From positions 1 to 64,000 of the forward strand of contig CAIVAR010000037.1 in assembly GCA_903904005.1 (NCBI GenBank): 64,000 nt of DNA. Reading direction: 5' to 3'. The position numbers were made by a program, and so were the translations under genes. The stretch comes from an uncultured Anaeromyxobacter sp. GTDB taxonomy: Bacteria; Myxococcota; Myxococcia; Myxococcales; Anaeromyxobacteraceae. Position 1 is the first letter of the stretch, and each line of letters opens with the position of its first letter. Below are positions 41,748 to 50,466 of the stretch, one piece after another. The notes below the pieces were generated by a model. The model searched no databases. It was not told the origin of the DNA and saw only the letters and a list, made by a program, of their open reading frames with translations.

Positions 41748-44700
41748 CTACAGCAGTCCCGGCTTGCCGGCCTTGAACCGGGTGTACTCGGTGGTGAGCA
41801 GGTCGACGTGCTCCCGCTCCTCCGCCGCCAGTTCCCGGTAGAGCTGCTGCTCCATGGACCCGGCCGCGCACAGCGCGCCCTTCTCCGAGAAGTACTTCAC
41901 GGCCCGCTGCTCGAAGGCGATGGCGATGCGGAACAGGTTGGCCGGGTCGGACGGGTCGTTGGGGATGCCGGCATACACGGCGGCCCGCTCGGTCTTGAAC
42001 CCCTCGGCGGCCTCGGCCACGTTCACGTGGTAGCGGCCGGAGAGGGTGGCCATGTGCTCCTTCTCCATCTCGGCGAACTTGCCGAAGAGGACCTGGAGGT
42101 GCGGGTCCTTGGCCTCGGCGGCGGCGCGCTTGTAGAAGGCCATGCCGCCCAGCTCGATCTCGAAGGCGGTGCGGACGGCCTCGAGCGCCTTGGCGTCGGC
42201 GATGGAGCGCTCACCCAGCGGCGCCAGCTTGCCGCCGCAGGCCGGGCACTGGCCGTACGGGAAGGCGAAGCCCTCGCTCACCTTGGCGCAGGCCTCGCAG
42301 CGCCACTGCAGCTTGGAGTCGGCGCAGCAGATGTACTCCTCGTCCCCCTCGAGGGGCTGACGGCACTTCGGGCAGGTCTTGGCGCCGGCGTCCACGGTGT
42401 CGGTTCCCTTCGCGATGGAGTTGACGGCCGGTGCACCGGCCACGCCGGGGGTCATGGGGACGAAGGCGGCGAGGTCGGTCTCGGAGACGGGCCACATCGA
42501 CTTCCCGGCGGCGAGCCAGGTGGCGATGCCCTTGGCGGCGCGGCGCCCGGCGCCCATGGCCAGGATGACCGTGGCCCCGCCGGTGACGATGTCACCGCCG
42601 GCGAAGACGCCGGGGAGCGTCGTGGCCTGGGCCTTGTCGTCGGCCACCACGTTGCCCCACTTGTTCAGGCCGAGGCCGGGTGTGGCCTGGGTGATGATGG
42701 GGTTCGCCTTGGTGCCGAGCGCGTAGATGACGGTGTCGCAGGCCAGGTCCTTGTAGCGGCCGGTGGGCACGGGCTTGCGGCGACCCTTCTCGTCGGGGTC
42801 TCCGAGCTCCATCTCCTCGACCTTCATGCCCTTCACGTTGCCCTCGGCGTCGACGTAGATCTCGACCGGGGCGTGCAGGAAGAAGAACTCGATCCCCTCC
42901 TCCTTGGCGTGGCGGATCTCCTCGATGCGGGCCGGGGCCTCGGCCTCGGTGCGCCGGTAGACGCAGCGGACCGTGGCCGCGCCGATGCGCTTGGAGACGC
43001 GCAGGCAGTCCATGGCGGTGTTGCCCGCGCCGATGACCACCACGCTCTGGCCGACGTTCACCGGCGTGTCGAGGTAGGGGAAGCGGTCGCCACCCATGAG
43101 GTTCACGCGGGTGAGGAACTCGTTGGCCGAATAGACCTGGCCGGCGAACTCGCCCGGGATGCCCAGGAAGGTGGGCGCGCCCGCGCCGACGCCGAGGAAG
43201 ACCGAGTCGAAGCCCTTCTCCTGCATGAGCTGGGCGACGGTGAAGGTCTTGCCGACCACCTTGTTGGTCTCGATCTTCACGCCCATGTCCTTCAGGCGGT
43301 TCACCTCGCGCTCGATGATGTCGCGGGGCAGGCGGAAGGAGGGGATGCCGTAGCGGAGCACGCCGCCCACCACGTGGAGGGCCTCGTAGATGGTGACGTC
43401 GGCGCCGTAGCGGACCAGGTCGGCGGCGGCGGCCAGGCCGGCGGGGCCGGAGCCCACGACGGCGACCTTGCCGAGCTTCTTCGCGAAGACCGGCGGCCGC
43501 GCCGGGGCGGCCTTGGCGTTGTCGCCGACGAAGCGCTCGAGCCGGCCGATGGCCACCGACTCCACCTTCTTGTTGATGATGCAGAGCGCCTCGCACTGCG
43601 TCTCCTGCGGGCAGACGCGGCCGCAGATCGACGGGAACATGTTGGCCTCGTACATGGCCTCGAGGGCCCCGTCGAGGTCGCGCACGATCAGGTGGCGGAT
43701 GAAGCGCGGGATGTCGATCTGCACCGGGCAGCCGGCCACGCAGGCGGGCTTCGCGCACTGGATGCAGCGTTCCGCCTCCCGCAGCGCGTCCTGGAGCGAG
43801 AAGCCCAGGTTCACTTCCTTGAAGTTGCGGGCGCGCTCGGCGGCGTCGCGCTCCGGCATGTGCACTTGGTGCGGCTCGAGCTCCTTGATCTTCTTGTAGT
43901 TGCGCTTCCCCTCCTCGAAGAGCTGCTTCTCGAGGTTGCAGACGTGCGCGTAGTCGACGTTGGCCTGCTCCTCCTGCCCCTTGAAGCGCTTCTGGCGGGA
44001 GAGCAGCTCCTTGAAGTCGACCTTGTGGCCGTCGAAGTCCGGTCCCTCGACGCAGGCGAACTTCACCTGGCCGTCGACCGTGACCCGGCAGGAGCCGCAC
44101 ATGCCGGTGCCGTCCACCATGATGGCGTTCAGGGACACCATGGTCTTCACGCCGAACGGGCGGGAGGTCTCGACGCAGCCGTACATCATGGGGAGCGGCC
44201 CGATGGCCACCACCATGTCGGGCTTCTGGGTCTCGAGGACCTCCTTCAGCGCCACCGTGACGAAGCCGGGCTTGCCGTAGCTGCCGTCGTCGGTGCAGAC
44301 GATGAGCTCGTCCGAGTACTCCTTGAACTTGTCCTCCCAGAAGACCAGGTCCTTGTTGCGGAAGCCGATGATGCTCGTGGTCTTGCAGCCGGCCTCCTTG
44401 AAGGCGCGCAGCTGGGGAAAGACCGGCGCCACGCCCAGGCCGCCGCCGACGAAGACCACGTGCTTGCCGGCCTCGATGTGCTGGGGCATGCCGAGCGGGC
44501 CGACGAAGTCGAGGAAGTCGTCCCCCTCGGCGTAATTCTCCATCATCTCCTTGGTGGTCTTGCCGAGCGCCTGGATCACCATGGTGATCGTGCCGGCCTC
44601 GCGGTCGTAGTCGGCGACCGTGAGGGGGATTCGCTCGGCGCCCTCGCGGAGGCGCAGCATCACGAAATGGCCGGCCTGGGCAGACTTCGCCACGTCGGGC

Positions 44701-44762
44701 GCCTCGACCTCCCAGAGGAAGGTGGTCGGCGAGAAGGTCTGGTGGCGGACGATCTTGTACAT
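41748..44762 (-). CDS. three-part fusion: NfnA/SudB-like + NfnB/SudA (GltD-like) + rubrerythrin-like
   Basis: The 1,004-residue cytoplasmic flavo-iron-sulphur protein has three parts. Residues 1-290 are a ferredoxin-NADP reductase-type unit with FAD/NAD domains and a 2Fe-2S Cys set (MCGSC and a later FAC). Residues about 330-800 are a GltD/NfnB-like unit with 4Fe-4S Cys ([30 protein letters not shown]), an FAD site ([15 protein letters not shown]) and an NADPH site ([13 protein letters not shown]). Residues about 810-1004 hold a zinc/rubredoxin-like Cys cluster (CPKC, CEAC, CPAC) and a ferritin-like di-iron domain with EKEH and EREH motifs. Separate NfnA and NfnB bifurcate electrons between NAD(P)H and ferredoxin or act as sulphide dehydrogenase. 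The fused rubrerythrin suggests that reducing power is used for peroxide removal. ATG 44762 fits the family start. Confidence 0.9.
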   Translation of the reverse strand: MYKIVRHQTFSPTTFLWEVEAPDVAKSAQAGHFVMLRLREGAERIPLTVADYDREAGTITMVIQALGKTTKEMMENYAEGDDFLDFVGPLGMPQHIEAGKHVVFVGGGLGVAPVFPQLRAFKEAGCKTTSIIGFRNKDLVFWEDKFKEYSDELIVCTDDGSYGKPGFVTVALKEVLETQKPDMVVAIGPLPMMYGCVETSRPFGVKTMVSLNAIMVDGTGMCGSCRVTVDGQVKFACVEGPDFDGHKVDFKELLSRQKRFKGQEEQANVDYAHVCNLEKQLFEEGKRNYKKIKELEPHQVHMPERDAAERARNFKEVNLGFSLQDALREAERCIQCAKPACVAGCPVQIDIPRFIRHLIVRDLDGALEAMYEANMFPSICGRVCPQETQCEALCIINKKVESVAIGRLERFVGDNAKAAPARPPVFAKKLGKVAVVGSGPAGLAAAADLVRYGADVTIYEALHVVGGVLRYGIPSFRLPRDIIEREVNRLKDMGVKIETNKVVGKTFTVAQLMQEKGFDSVFLGVGAGAPTFLGIPGEFAGQVYSANEFLTRVNLMGGDRFPYLDTPVNVGQSVVVIGAGNTAMDCLRVSKRIGAATVRCVYRRTEAEAPARIEEIRHAKEEGIEFFFLHAPVEIYVDAEGNVKGMKVEEMELGDPDEKGRRKPVPTGRYKDLACDTVIYALGTKANPIITQATPGLGLNKWGNVVADDKAQATTLPGVFAGGDIVTGGATVILAMGAGRRAAKGIATWLAAGKSMWPVSETDLAAFVPMTPGVAGAPAVNSIAKGTDTVDAGAKTCPKCRQPLEGDEEYICCADSKLQWRCEACAKVSEGFAFPYGQCPACGGKLAPLGERSIADAKALEAVRTAFEIELGGMAFYKRAAAEAKDPHLQVLFGKFAEMEKEHMATLSGRYHVNVAEAAEGFKTERAAVYAGIPNDPSDPANLFRIAIAFEQRAVKYFSEKGALCAAGSMEQQLYRELAAEEREHVDLLTTEYTRFKAGKPGLL

Positions 44763-44971
44763 GGGCTTCGCTTCCTCGTGCTGCGGTGGAGGGGCACCGG
44801 GAGGTCTTTCCGGCGGGACGACGTTGGTACCAGCGCCGCATGTACCCGTCAAGGACTACGCGCGGGCGGGCCTCGACCAAAAAACGCTTGGCCGGCGGGG
44901 GGTTGCAGCGGTGGCCGCCCATCCGGGGAAGCCCCCTTGCGCCGACCGGGCGCGTGGCGCAGGAACAGGGG

Positions 44972-45577
44972 ATGGCAAGCGAGCGATCCGCATCCCACCT
45001 GGCGCCCGGGTTCCTGGTCGCGGCTCCCGGCCTTCGCGACCCGAACTTCGCCGGCTCGCTCGTGCTCATGACCGGCCACCGCAAGGCCGGGGCGATGGGA
45101 TTCGTGGTGAACCGGCCGGCATCGATCACCGCCGCCGACATGCTCGCCTCGGTCGACGGGCGGCTGGGCGGCCTGGCGCGGGCCTCGGAGCACGGCCACC
45201 ACCCGGTCCTGGTGGGGGGGCCGGTAGCGCCGGAGCAGGTCTGGGTGCTCTACCGGCGCGGCACGGCGGGCACGGCAGGCGAGGACGACGACGCCATCCG
45301 GGTGGGGCGGAACCTCGTCGTGGGCAGTTCCCGCCCGGTCCTGGAGGCGATCCTGGGGCAGGACGGCCCCGGTCCGGTCCAGCTCTTCGTGGGGTACGCC
45401 GGGTGGGCCCCGATGCAGCTCGAGGAGGAGATCTCCCAGGGATCCTGGGTCCCTCTCGGGTTCGAGGAGGAGCTCGTCACCTCGGTCCCGATACCCGATC
45501 GGTGGGCGGAGGCGGTGCGCCGGCTCGGACTCGACCCGAATGGATTCATCGTCGGCGGCGGCGGCGCGATGGCCTGA
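44972..45577 (+). CDS. YqgE/AlgH family protein
   Basis: The 201-residue protein matches the YqgE/AlgH family: [23 protein letters not shown] at the start, [24 protein letters not shown] and [16 protein letters not shown]. The molecular role is not settled; AlgH was first described as a regulator of alginate synthesis in Pseudomonas. The start at ATG 44972 has AGGA seven bases upstream and matches the family N terminus. It diverges from the oxidoreductase fusion and lies 44 bases before tpx. Confidence 0.92.
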   Translation: MASERSASHLAPGFLVAAPGLRDPNFAGSLVLMTGHRKAGAMGFVVNRPASITAADMLASVDGRLGGLARASEHGHHPVLVGGPVAPEQVWVLYRRGTAGTAGEDDDAIRVGRNLVVGSSRPVLEAILGQDGPGPVQLFVGYAGWAPMQLEEEISQGSWVPLGFEEELVTSVPIPDRWAEAVRRLGLDPNGFIVGGGGAMA

Positions 45578-45621
45578 CGGTTAGACTACCGGTCCGCACT
45601 CCCGCGAAAGGAAATCGACCG

Positions 45622-46122
45622 ATGGCCACCGTCACGCTGAAGGGCAACCCCATCCACACGAACGGCGACCTTCCCCAGAAGGGCACGCAGGCTCCCGACT
45701 TCAAGCTCACCGGCATCGACCTGAAGGACGTCGGCCTGGCGGACTACAAGGGCAAGAAGAAGATCCTGAACATCGTCCCCAGCCTCGACACCCCGACCTG
45801 CGCCACGTCCACCCGCAAGTTCAACGAGACGGGCGGCAAGCTCCCCAACACGGTGGTGCTCGTCATCTCCGCCGACCTGCCCTTCGCCATGAAGCGCTTC
45901 TGCACCACGGAAGGGCTCCAGAACGTGGTGAGCCTCTCCATGATCCGCGGCAAGTCGTTCGCGAAGACCTACGGCGTCCTCCTCGAGGACGGCCCCCTCG
46001 CCGGCCTCACCGCCCGCGCGGTCGTGGTCGTCGACGAGAACGACAAGGTCGTCCACACCGAGCTCGTCCCCGAGATCGGCCAGGAGCCGAACTACGACGC
46101 CGCCCTCGCCGCCGCGAAGTAG
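45622..46122 (+). CDS. tpx: thiol peroxidase (Tpx, atypical 2-Cys peroxiredoxin)
   Basis: The 166-residue enzyme reduces hydrogen peroxide and alkyl hydroperoxides using thioredoxin. The peroxidatic Cys lies in [14 protein letters not shown] (about residue 60) and the resolving Cys in [11 protein letters not shown] (about residue 94), the spacing of Tpx rather than of AhpC. ATG 45622 follows AAGGAAA. Together with the rubrerythrin-bearing fusion across the divergent gap it suggests a local oxidative-stress cluster, which suits an anaerobe. Confidence 0.95.
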   Translation: MATVTLKGNPIHTNGDLPQKGTQAPDFKLTGIDLKDVGLADYKGKKKILNIVPSLDTPTCATSTRKFNETGGKLPNTVVLVISADLPFAMKRFCTTEGLQNVVSLSMIRGKSFAKTYGVLLEDGPLAGLTARAVVVVDENDKVVHTELVPEIGQEPNYDAALAAAK

Positions 46123-46126
46123 CGGC

Positions 46127-47026
46127 GTTCCGAAGTTCGTTCCCCGACGCCTCCGGGACCTCGCCGACCAGGCCGAGGGTCCGGGGGCGTCTCCGCTCGC
46201 GCGGACCGCCTTCGGGCTCGTCCAGGTCGCGAACGCCGCGACGCTCGTAGCCTCCGACCGGGACCTGCGCCGCTCGGCGATCCTGCCCACCACGCTCACC
46301 TTCCTGGGGTCGGCGGCGCTGGCGGCGATCACCGCGATCCGGCATGGGGAGCGCTACTTCGAGGCGGCCTTCGCCTCCTTCGTGGCCATCTCCTCCATGC
46401 CGCCCACCCTGCTCTGGCCGCTCTGGACCCGGCTGGGCAAGGAGGCGCGGCGCGCGCTCGGCGCCCGTCCCGGCGAGGAGGAGCGGCCGGGCGAACCCTA
46501 CCGGAAGCTCCTCGTCCGCGAGACGATGAAGGCCCTCCGGCAGGCGGCCGTGGTCGCGATGGGGCTCGCGCCGGTGTTCGTCGTCGTGGAGTTGCTGCCC
46601 GGCGTGGGGCACGGCATCACCGTCGGGCTGGGCCTTCTCTGGGCCTGGTACTGGGTGGTGCTCGACTGCCTGGAGATCCCGGTCGAGCTCGAGCCCGGGC
46701 GGCTCGGCCCGGGGGAGCCCACCTGGTTCGAGCGGGGGCTTCGCCACCTGGGCGGGCGGTCCCGGTGGCTCGTCCCGTTCTCCTGGAGCGGCCGGTTCCT
46801 GGGGTGGCTCTCCCGGCCCTGGCGCCACCAGGCCCGGTTCACGGAACGTCACGCCTGGGAGTCGGCCGGGTTCGGTGCCGGCACGGTGGCCTTCCTGGCC
46901 ATCCCCATCCTGGGGGTCTTCTTCCGGGCGGTGGCCATCACCGCCGCGACCGCGCTGGTGGTGAGGCAGGAGGCGGCGGACCGCACGCCCCTCCGGGAAC
47001 TGGCGCCCCCGGATGATCTTGCCTAG
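46127..47026 (+). CDS. multi-pass membrane protein (possibly EI24/CysZ-like), start codon unclear
   Basis: The protein has at least four hydrophobic segments, including VVAMGLAPVFVVVELLPG and TVAFLAIPILGVFF, and a C-terminal arrangement recalling EI24/CysZ proteins; that assignment is weak. The first usual start is GTG 46382. However, the same frame is open with coding-type third-position bias back to about 46127, reading for example LRDLADQAEG, TAFGLVQVANAATL and ILPTTLTFLG, and it contains no ATG, GTG or TTG. The gene therefore probably begins near the end of tpx with a rare start (GTT 46127 or 46139 are the nearest options), or its start has been lost. The left boundary given is an estimate. 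Confidence 0.55.
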   Translation, partial: VPKFVPRRLRDLADQAEGPGASPLARTAFGLVQVANAATLVASDRDLRRSAILPTTLTFLGSAALAAITAIRHGERYFEAAFASFVAISSMPPTLLWPLWTRLGKEARRALGARPGEEERPGEPYRKLLVRETMKALRQAAVVAMGLAPVFVVVELLPGVGHGITVGLGLLWAWYWVVLDCLEIPVELEPGRLGPGEPTWFERGLRHLGGRSRWLVPFSWSGRFLGWLSRPWRHQARFTERHAWESAGFGAGTVAFLAIPILGVFFRAVAITAATALVVRQEAADRTPLRELAPPDDLA

Positions 47027-47061
47027 GCTTGTCGGGCTCCCCTCACGGGAAAGGAAAACCC

Positions 47062-47664
47062 ATGCGCTCCGTCCGTCGCTCGATCGTCGCCGTCCTCGCC
47101 GTCGCCTCCCTCGCCCTCCCCGCCGCCGCCAGCGCCGCCGACACCTACCTCGCGCTGAAGGGGGGCGTCTGGGCCCCGACCGCGTCGGATGGCATCAGCT
47201 CGATAAACGGCGCCTTCTCGAGCAGCAAGTTCCCCACCTCGGGCGACGTCGAGCTTGCCTACGGTGCGACCCTCGGGATCATCGGCGCGCAGATCTCGGC
47301 GGGCTACATGTGGTCGAGCCAGACCGTGACCGCCGGCAGCACCACCGGCACCGCGAAGGTGAGCGCCATCCCCTTCTCCGTGGTCGGGCAGCTCAGGCTT
47401 CCCATCTTCTTCATCCAGCCGTACCTGGAGGCGGGGATCGGCGGCTTCGCCAACTTCGCGAGCACGAGCGAGCCGGGCGGCACGACCTCCGCCACCAAGG
47501 TCTCCTTCATGGTGATCGGCGGAGCGGGCGTCGACTTCATCCTCGGGCCGATCCTCCTCGGCGCCGAGGCCCGCTACAACTACATCACCGACCAGACCTT
47601 CGACTGGGGCACGATGAAGCTCTCCGGCGTGACCATCACGGCCAACGTCGGCTACGTCTTCTGA
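47062..47664 (+). CDS. small outer-membrane beta-barrel protein (OmpW/OmpX-like)
   Basis: The 200-residue protein has a signal peptide cleaved near ASAADTY. Short amphipathic beta-strands alternate with Gly/Ser/Thr-rich loops, and the chain ends in an aromatic residue (ITANVGYVF). The size and pattern suit an eight-stranded barrel of OmpX/OmpW type. ATG 47062 follows AAGGAAAA. Its role is unknown. It stands between the membrane protein above and a converging lipoprotein gene. Confidence 0.8.
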   Translation: MRSVRRSIVAVLAVASLALPAAASAADTYLALKGGVWAPTASDGISSINGAFSSSKFPTSGDVELAYGATLGIIGAQISAGYMWSSQTVTAGSTTGTAKVSAIPFSVVGQLRLPIFFIQPYLEAGIGGFANFASTSEPGGTTSATKVSFMVIGGAGVDFILGPILLGAEARYNYITDQTFDWGTMKLSGVTITANVGYVF

Positions 47665-47673
47665 CCCTCCGCC

Positions 47674-48189
47674 TCACTTCGCCATGTCGGCGGCCTCGGC
47701 GACCTTCGCCGCGGCGGCCGGATCGACCTTCGAGAGGAGCGTGAGCTCCATCTCGTAGTCGCGGTGGCGCTTCTCGGTCGAGGTGTTCCGATCGTCGAGG
47801 ATGGAGAAGTACTGCACGAAGCAGCCTCCCTGGCCGGCCGGCTTGCCCCGCACGATGAAGCGCACGAGCTGACCGTCGGCGTCGCTCTCCGCCTCGAACA
47901 CGCCGTCGTCGTCCTTGGTCGTGGCGTGGCCGCGGTTCAGCAAGTTGGTGATGACGCCCTGCTTCTCCTGCCCGGCCAGCTCGCGGTCGCTGCCCACGAG
48001 GCCGTACCCCTGGGCGGCGATGACCTTGAGCGCGTCGACCCAGAGCTCCTCGCAGGCCTTCGGGAAGCGGTACTCCCGCATGGCGTCCCGGACGTAGGCC
48101 GGCCCGGCCCCGCCCGCGGTGAGGCTGCTGCACCCCGTCGCCGCGAGCATCGCCGCGGCAGCCCACGTGAAGCCGATCCGGTTCCTCAT
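47674..48189 (-). CDS. lipoprotein of unknown function
   Basis: The predicted lipoprotein (lipobox ATGC) has 171 residues and a mature domain of mixed alpha/beta type: FPKACEELWVDALKVIAAQGY, LVGSDRELAGQ and GGCFVQYFSILDD. The pattern of about 90-residue strand-helix units is shared with several outer-membrane lipoproteins of unknown role. ATG 48189 follows GGAGGAGG. It is coupled to the preceding 74-residue gene by an ATGA overlap. Confidence 0.75.
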   Translation of the reverse strand: MRNRIGFTWAAAAMLAATGCSSLTAGGAGPAYVRDAMREYRFPKACEELWVDALKVIAAQGYGLVGSDRELAGQEKQGVITNLLNRGHATTKDDDGVFEAESDADGQLVRFIVRGKPAGQGGCFVQYFSILDDRNTSTEKRHRDYEMELTLLSKVDPAAAAKVAEAADMAK

Positions 48190-48410
48190 CCGCGTTCCTC
48201 CTCCAGCGTTCGCTTGAGCGCCTCGAGCCCTTCCCGGTCGTCGGACCAGAGGAGGCCCACCTGCACCTCGCCCCCGTCCGCCGAGGTCCGGTAGCAGACC
48301 TTGAGCCGCCAGCGCTCCTGCTCGCAGGCCTTCTTGATCTCGTACCGCACGCCGCGCCCGTCGCGGCGGACCACGTCGAGCGCCCGGACGGCCTGCTCGG
48401 GAAGCTGCAT
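48186..48410 (-). CDS. small protein of unknown function, 74 aa
   Basis: This is a small, charged cytoplasmic protein (no signal) with the segments VRYEIKKACEQERWRLKVCY and VQVGLLWSDDREGLEALKR, looking like one compact alpha/beta domain. Its stop overlaps the start of the lipoprotein gene (ATGA), so the two are translated together. The start ATG 48410 has a poor ribosome-binding site, and it lies 21 bases after the EEP hydrolase gene. No family is recognised. Confidence 0.65.
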   Translation of the reverse strand: MQLPEQAVRALDVVRRDGRGVRYEIKKACEQERWRLKVCYRTSADGGEVQVGLLWSDDREGLEALKRTLEEERG

Positions 48411-48431
48411 GGCGCGCCATTAGAGCATGGG

Positions 48432-49397
48432 TCAGGCCGCGGAGCGGTGGACGTCGCAACGCAGCCGGCCGATGAGGGGCACGTGGTCGGAGAGCCCGGC
48501 GAAGGGGCTCTTCCGATCGCCGAAGCGGGCCGAGCCGTCGAGGTCGAGGAAGCGGACCCCGTTCCCGAAGAAGAGGTGGTCGAGGTGCATGCGCATGCGC
48601 ATGAAGCCGGCGGTCGGCCAGGCCTTCGCGTCCTCGGGGTCGAGGACGCCGAGTTCCTGCTGGGCGCTGCGGAAACCGGCCTCGCCGGTGAGGTACTGGA
48701 AGACCGGCGAGCCCGGGGCCGAGTTGAAGTCCCCGCAGACCACGAAGGGCTCCCCGGCGGCGTGCCGCTCCACGAACGCGGCCAGCGTCCGGGCCTCGTG
48801 GAGCTGGTTCGGGCCCCACCCCATCCGGGCCGGGTGGGTCCAGAAGCCACGGGCGAAGGGGGTCGGCAGCGAGATGTGGGTGTTGAAGACGTGCAGGCGG
48901 CGCCCGGAGGGGTCGGCCACGTGCATGTGGGCGCAGATGCGGGCCTGCTTGCGGTCGCGGAAGCGCTCCACGTGGTGGTGGGTGATGTGGTGGGGCGAGT
49001 CGACGTTGTGCGACTCGATGGCGAGCCGCCGGGTGTTCACCAGGATGGCGAGGCCGTGGGTGGTGATGTTCACGCGCCGGATGCTGTTCGCGTGGGCGCG
49101 GAAGTAGAACCCGTCGTACGGGAACGGCGCCCCCATCCCCGCGAACGCCCCCTCCAGCGCGGCCATGAAGGAGGCGAGCTGGGTCTCGCCGTGGTGGGCG
49201 CGGCCGCGGGCCAGGCGCGAGCGGAGGGAGATGGTCTCGATCTCCTGGAGGCAGACCACGTCGGGCGCGGGGTCGAGGGCGGCCAGGGCCCGGGCGATTC
49301 GGTGCTCCGGGCCCCGGGTGCTGGCGAGCCCCTTCAGGGCGTGGCCGAAGTAGCGGACGTTGTAGCTCACGATGCGCAGCGCCTGGGGACGTACCAT
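48432..49397 (-). CDS. endonuclease/exonuclease/phosphatase (EEP) family hydrolase
   Basis: The 321-residue protein has the fold's metal and catalytic motifs in order: RIVSYNVRYFG, VVCLQEIE (metal Glu), HVFNTHISLP (His), VVCGDFNSAPGSP (DxN) and GLSDHVPLIGRL (terminal SDH). Family members cleave phosphodiesters in nucleic acids, phosphoinositides or other esters. The substrate is not evident. No signal peptide is present, so it acts in the cytoplasm. It heads a three-gene minus-strand run with the 74-residue protein and the lipoprotein. Confidence 0.88.
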   Translation of the reverse strand: MVRPQALRIVSYNVRYFGHALKGLASTRGPEHRIARALAALDPAPDVVCLQEIETISLRSRLARGRAHHGETQLASFMAALEGAFAGMGAPFPYDGFYFRAHANSIRRVNITTHGLAILVNTRRLAIESHNVDSPHHITHHHVERFRDRKQARICAHMHVADPSGRRLHVFNTHISLPTPFARGFWTHPARMGWGPNQLHEARTLAAFVERHAAGEPFVVCGDFNSAPGSPVFQYLTGEAGFRSAQQELGVLDPEDAKAWPTAGFMRMRMHLDHLFFGNGVRFLDLDGSARFGDRKSPFAGLSDHVPLIGRLRCDVHRSAA

Positions 49398-49527
49398 GGT
49401 GTCCCCCGATCATGCGGCCAGCCGGGGAGCACCGCAACGTGGAGTGACGGGGCGGGGGACGGGTCGGCCGCGCCCTGCCCCTCGCGGGACTTCACGCTCG
49501 GAGCGTCGCCCCTGGTAGGATCGCCGG

Positions 49528-50457
49528 ATGGCCTCGAACGAGACGCGCCCGGAGGGAACGGAGTCCTGGAGCCTCGTCCCGGCCAGGCCATCCTCCGAGC
49601 GGCGCCCGTACCTGCTCGTCCTCTCCGGCCCGCAGCTCGGCGAGATCTTCGCCCTCGAGCCGGAGCGCGAGTTCGTCCTGGGCCGTGACCCCACCTGCGA
49701 GGTGCGGCTGCGCGACACGGGCGTCTCCCGGAAGCACGCCGGCATCATCGCCGGGGCGGACGGGGCCCGGCTCCGCGACATGGGGAGCACGAACGGCATC
49801 TTCGTCGAGGGGGTCCGGGTCGCCGACTGCAAGCTCCAGGACGGCCAGCGCGTCCAGATGGGCATGCACACGGCGCTCAAGTACTGCCTGTGCGACGACC
49901 TCGAGATCGGATACCAGCGGCGGCTCGCCGAGGGCGCGCTGCTCGACCCGGAGACCGGCCTCTTCAACCGGCGCCACTTCGACGACCGGCTGGCCGCCGA
50001 GCTGGTGACCTCCTCCCGCTACACCCGCCCCATGTCGCTCCTCTGCGTCGAGATCGACGGGCTGTCCCGGGTGACGGAGGGCTCGGGGCGCGCCGTGGCC
50101 GACGAGGTGCTCGGGCTCGTTTCACGGCTCGTGAAGTCGGCGGTGCGGCGCGAGGACGTGCTGGCACGGGTGAACGCCGAGGAGTTCGGGGTGGTGGCCC
50201 GCGAGACGCCGCTGTCGGCAGGCCGGGCGCTCGGGGAGCGCATCCGAAAGGCGGTCGAGCAGGGGCACCTCACCGTGCGCGGACAGGACCTCGCGCTCAC
50301 CGTGAGCGTGGGCGTGGTCGGCATCGACGCCATCGGGACCTACACCACGGGTCGCACCGACGCCGAGGTCATGGGGCTCGCCGAGGGCGCGCTGCGCCGG
50401 GCGCGCGCCGGCGGCGGGAACCGCGTCGAGGGCGAGGGACCGCTCTCGCTGCCTTAG
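49528..50457 (+). CDS. FHA domain plus degenerate GGDEF domain protein
   Basis: The 309-residue protein starts with an FHA phosphothreonine-binding domain (about residues 27-115: FVLGRDPTCEVRL, VSRKHAGI, LRDMGSTNGIFV), all key residues kept. A GGDEF-type domain follows at about residues 135-300, beginning DPETGLFNRRHF. At the active-site loop it reads NAEEF (residues 216-220) instead of GGDEF, so the second Gly is Ala and diguanylate cyclase activity is doubtful. It may work as a c-di-GMP or GTP sensor or a phospho-dependent adaptor. ATG 49528 has AGGA 7 bases upstream. It diverges from the EEP hydrolase. Confidence 0.88.
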   Translation: MASNETRPEGTESWSLVPARPSSERRPYLLVLSGPQLGEIFALEPEREFVLGRDPTCEVRLRDTGVSRKHAGIIAGADGARLRDMGSTNGIFVEGVRVADCKLQDGQRVQMGMHTALKYCLCDDLEIGYQRRLAEGALLDPETGLFNRRHFDDRLAAELVTSSRYTRPMSLLCVEIDGLSRVTEGSGRAVADEVLGLVSRLVKSAVRREDVLARVNAEEFGVVARETPLSAGRALGERIRKAVEQGHLTVRGQDLALTVSVGVVGIDAIGTYTTGRTDAEVMGLAEGALRRARAGGGNRVEGEGPLSLP

Positions 50458-50466
50458 CGCTCCGCC

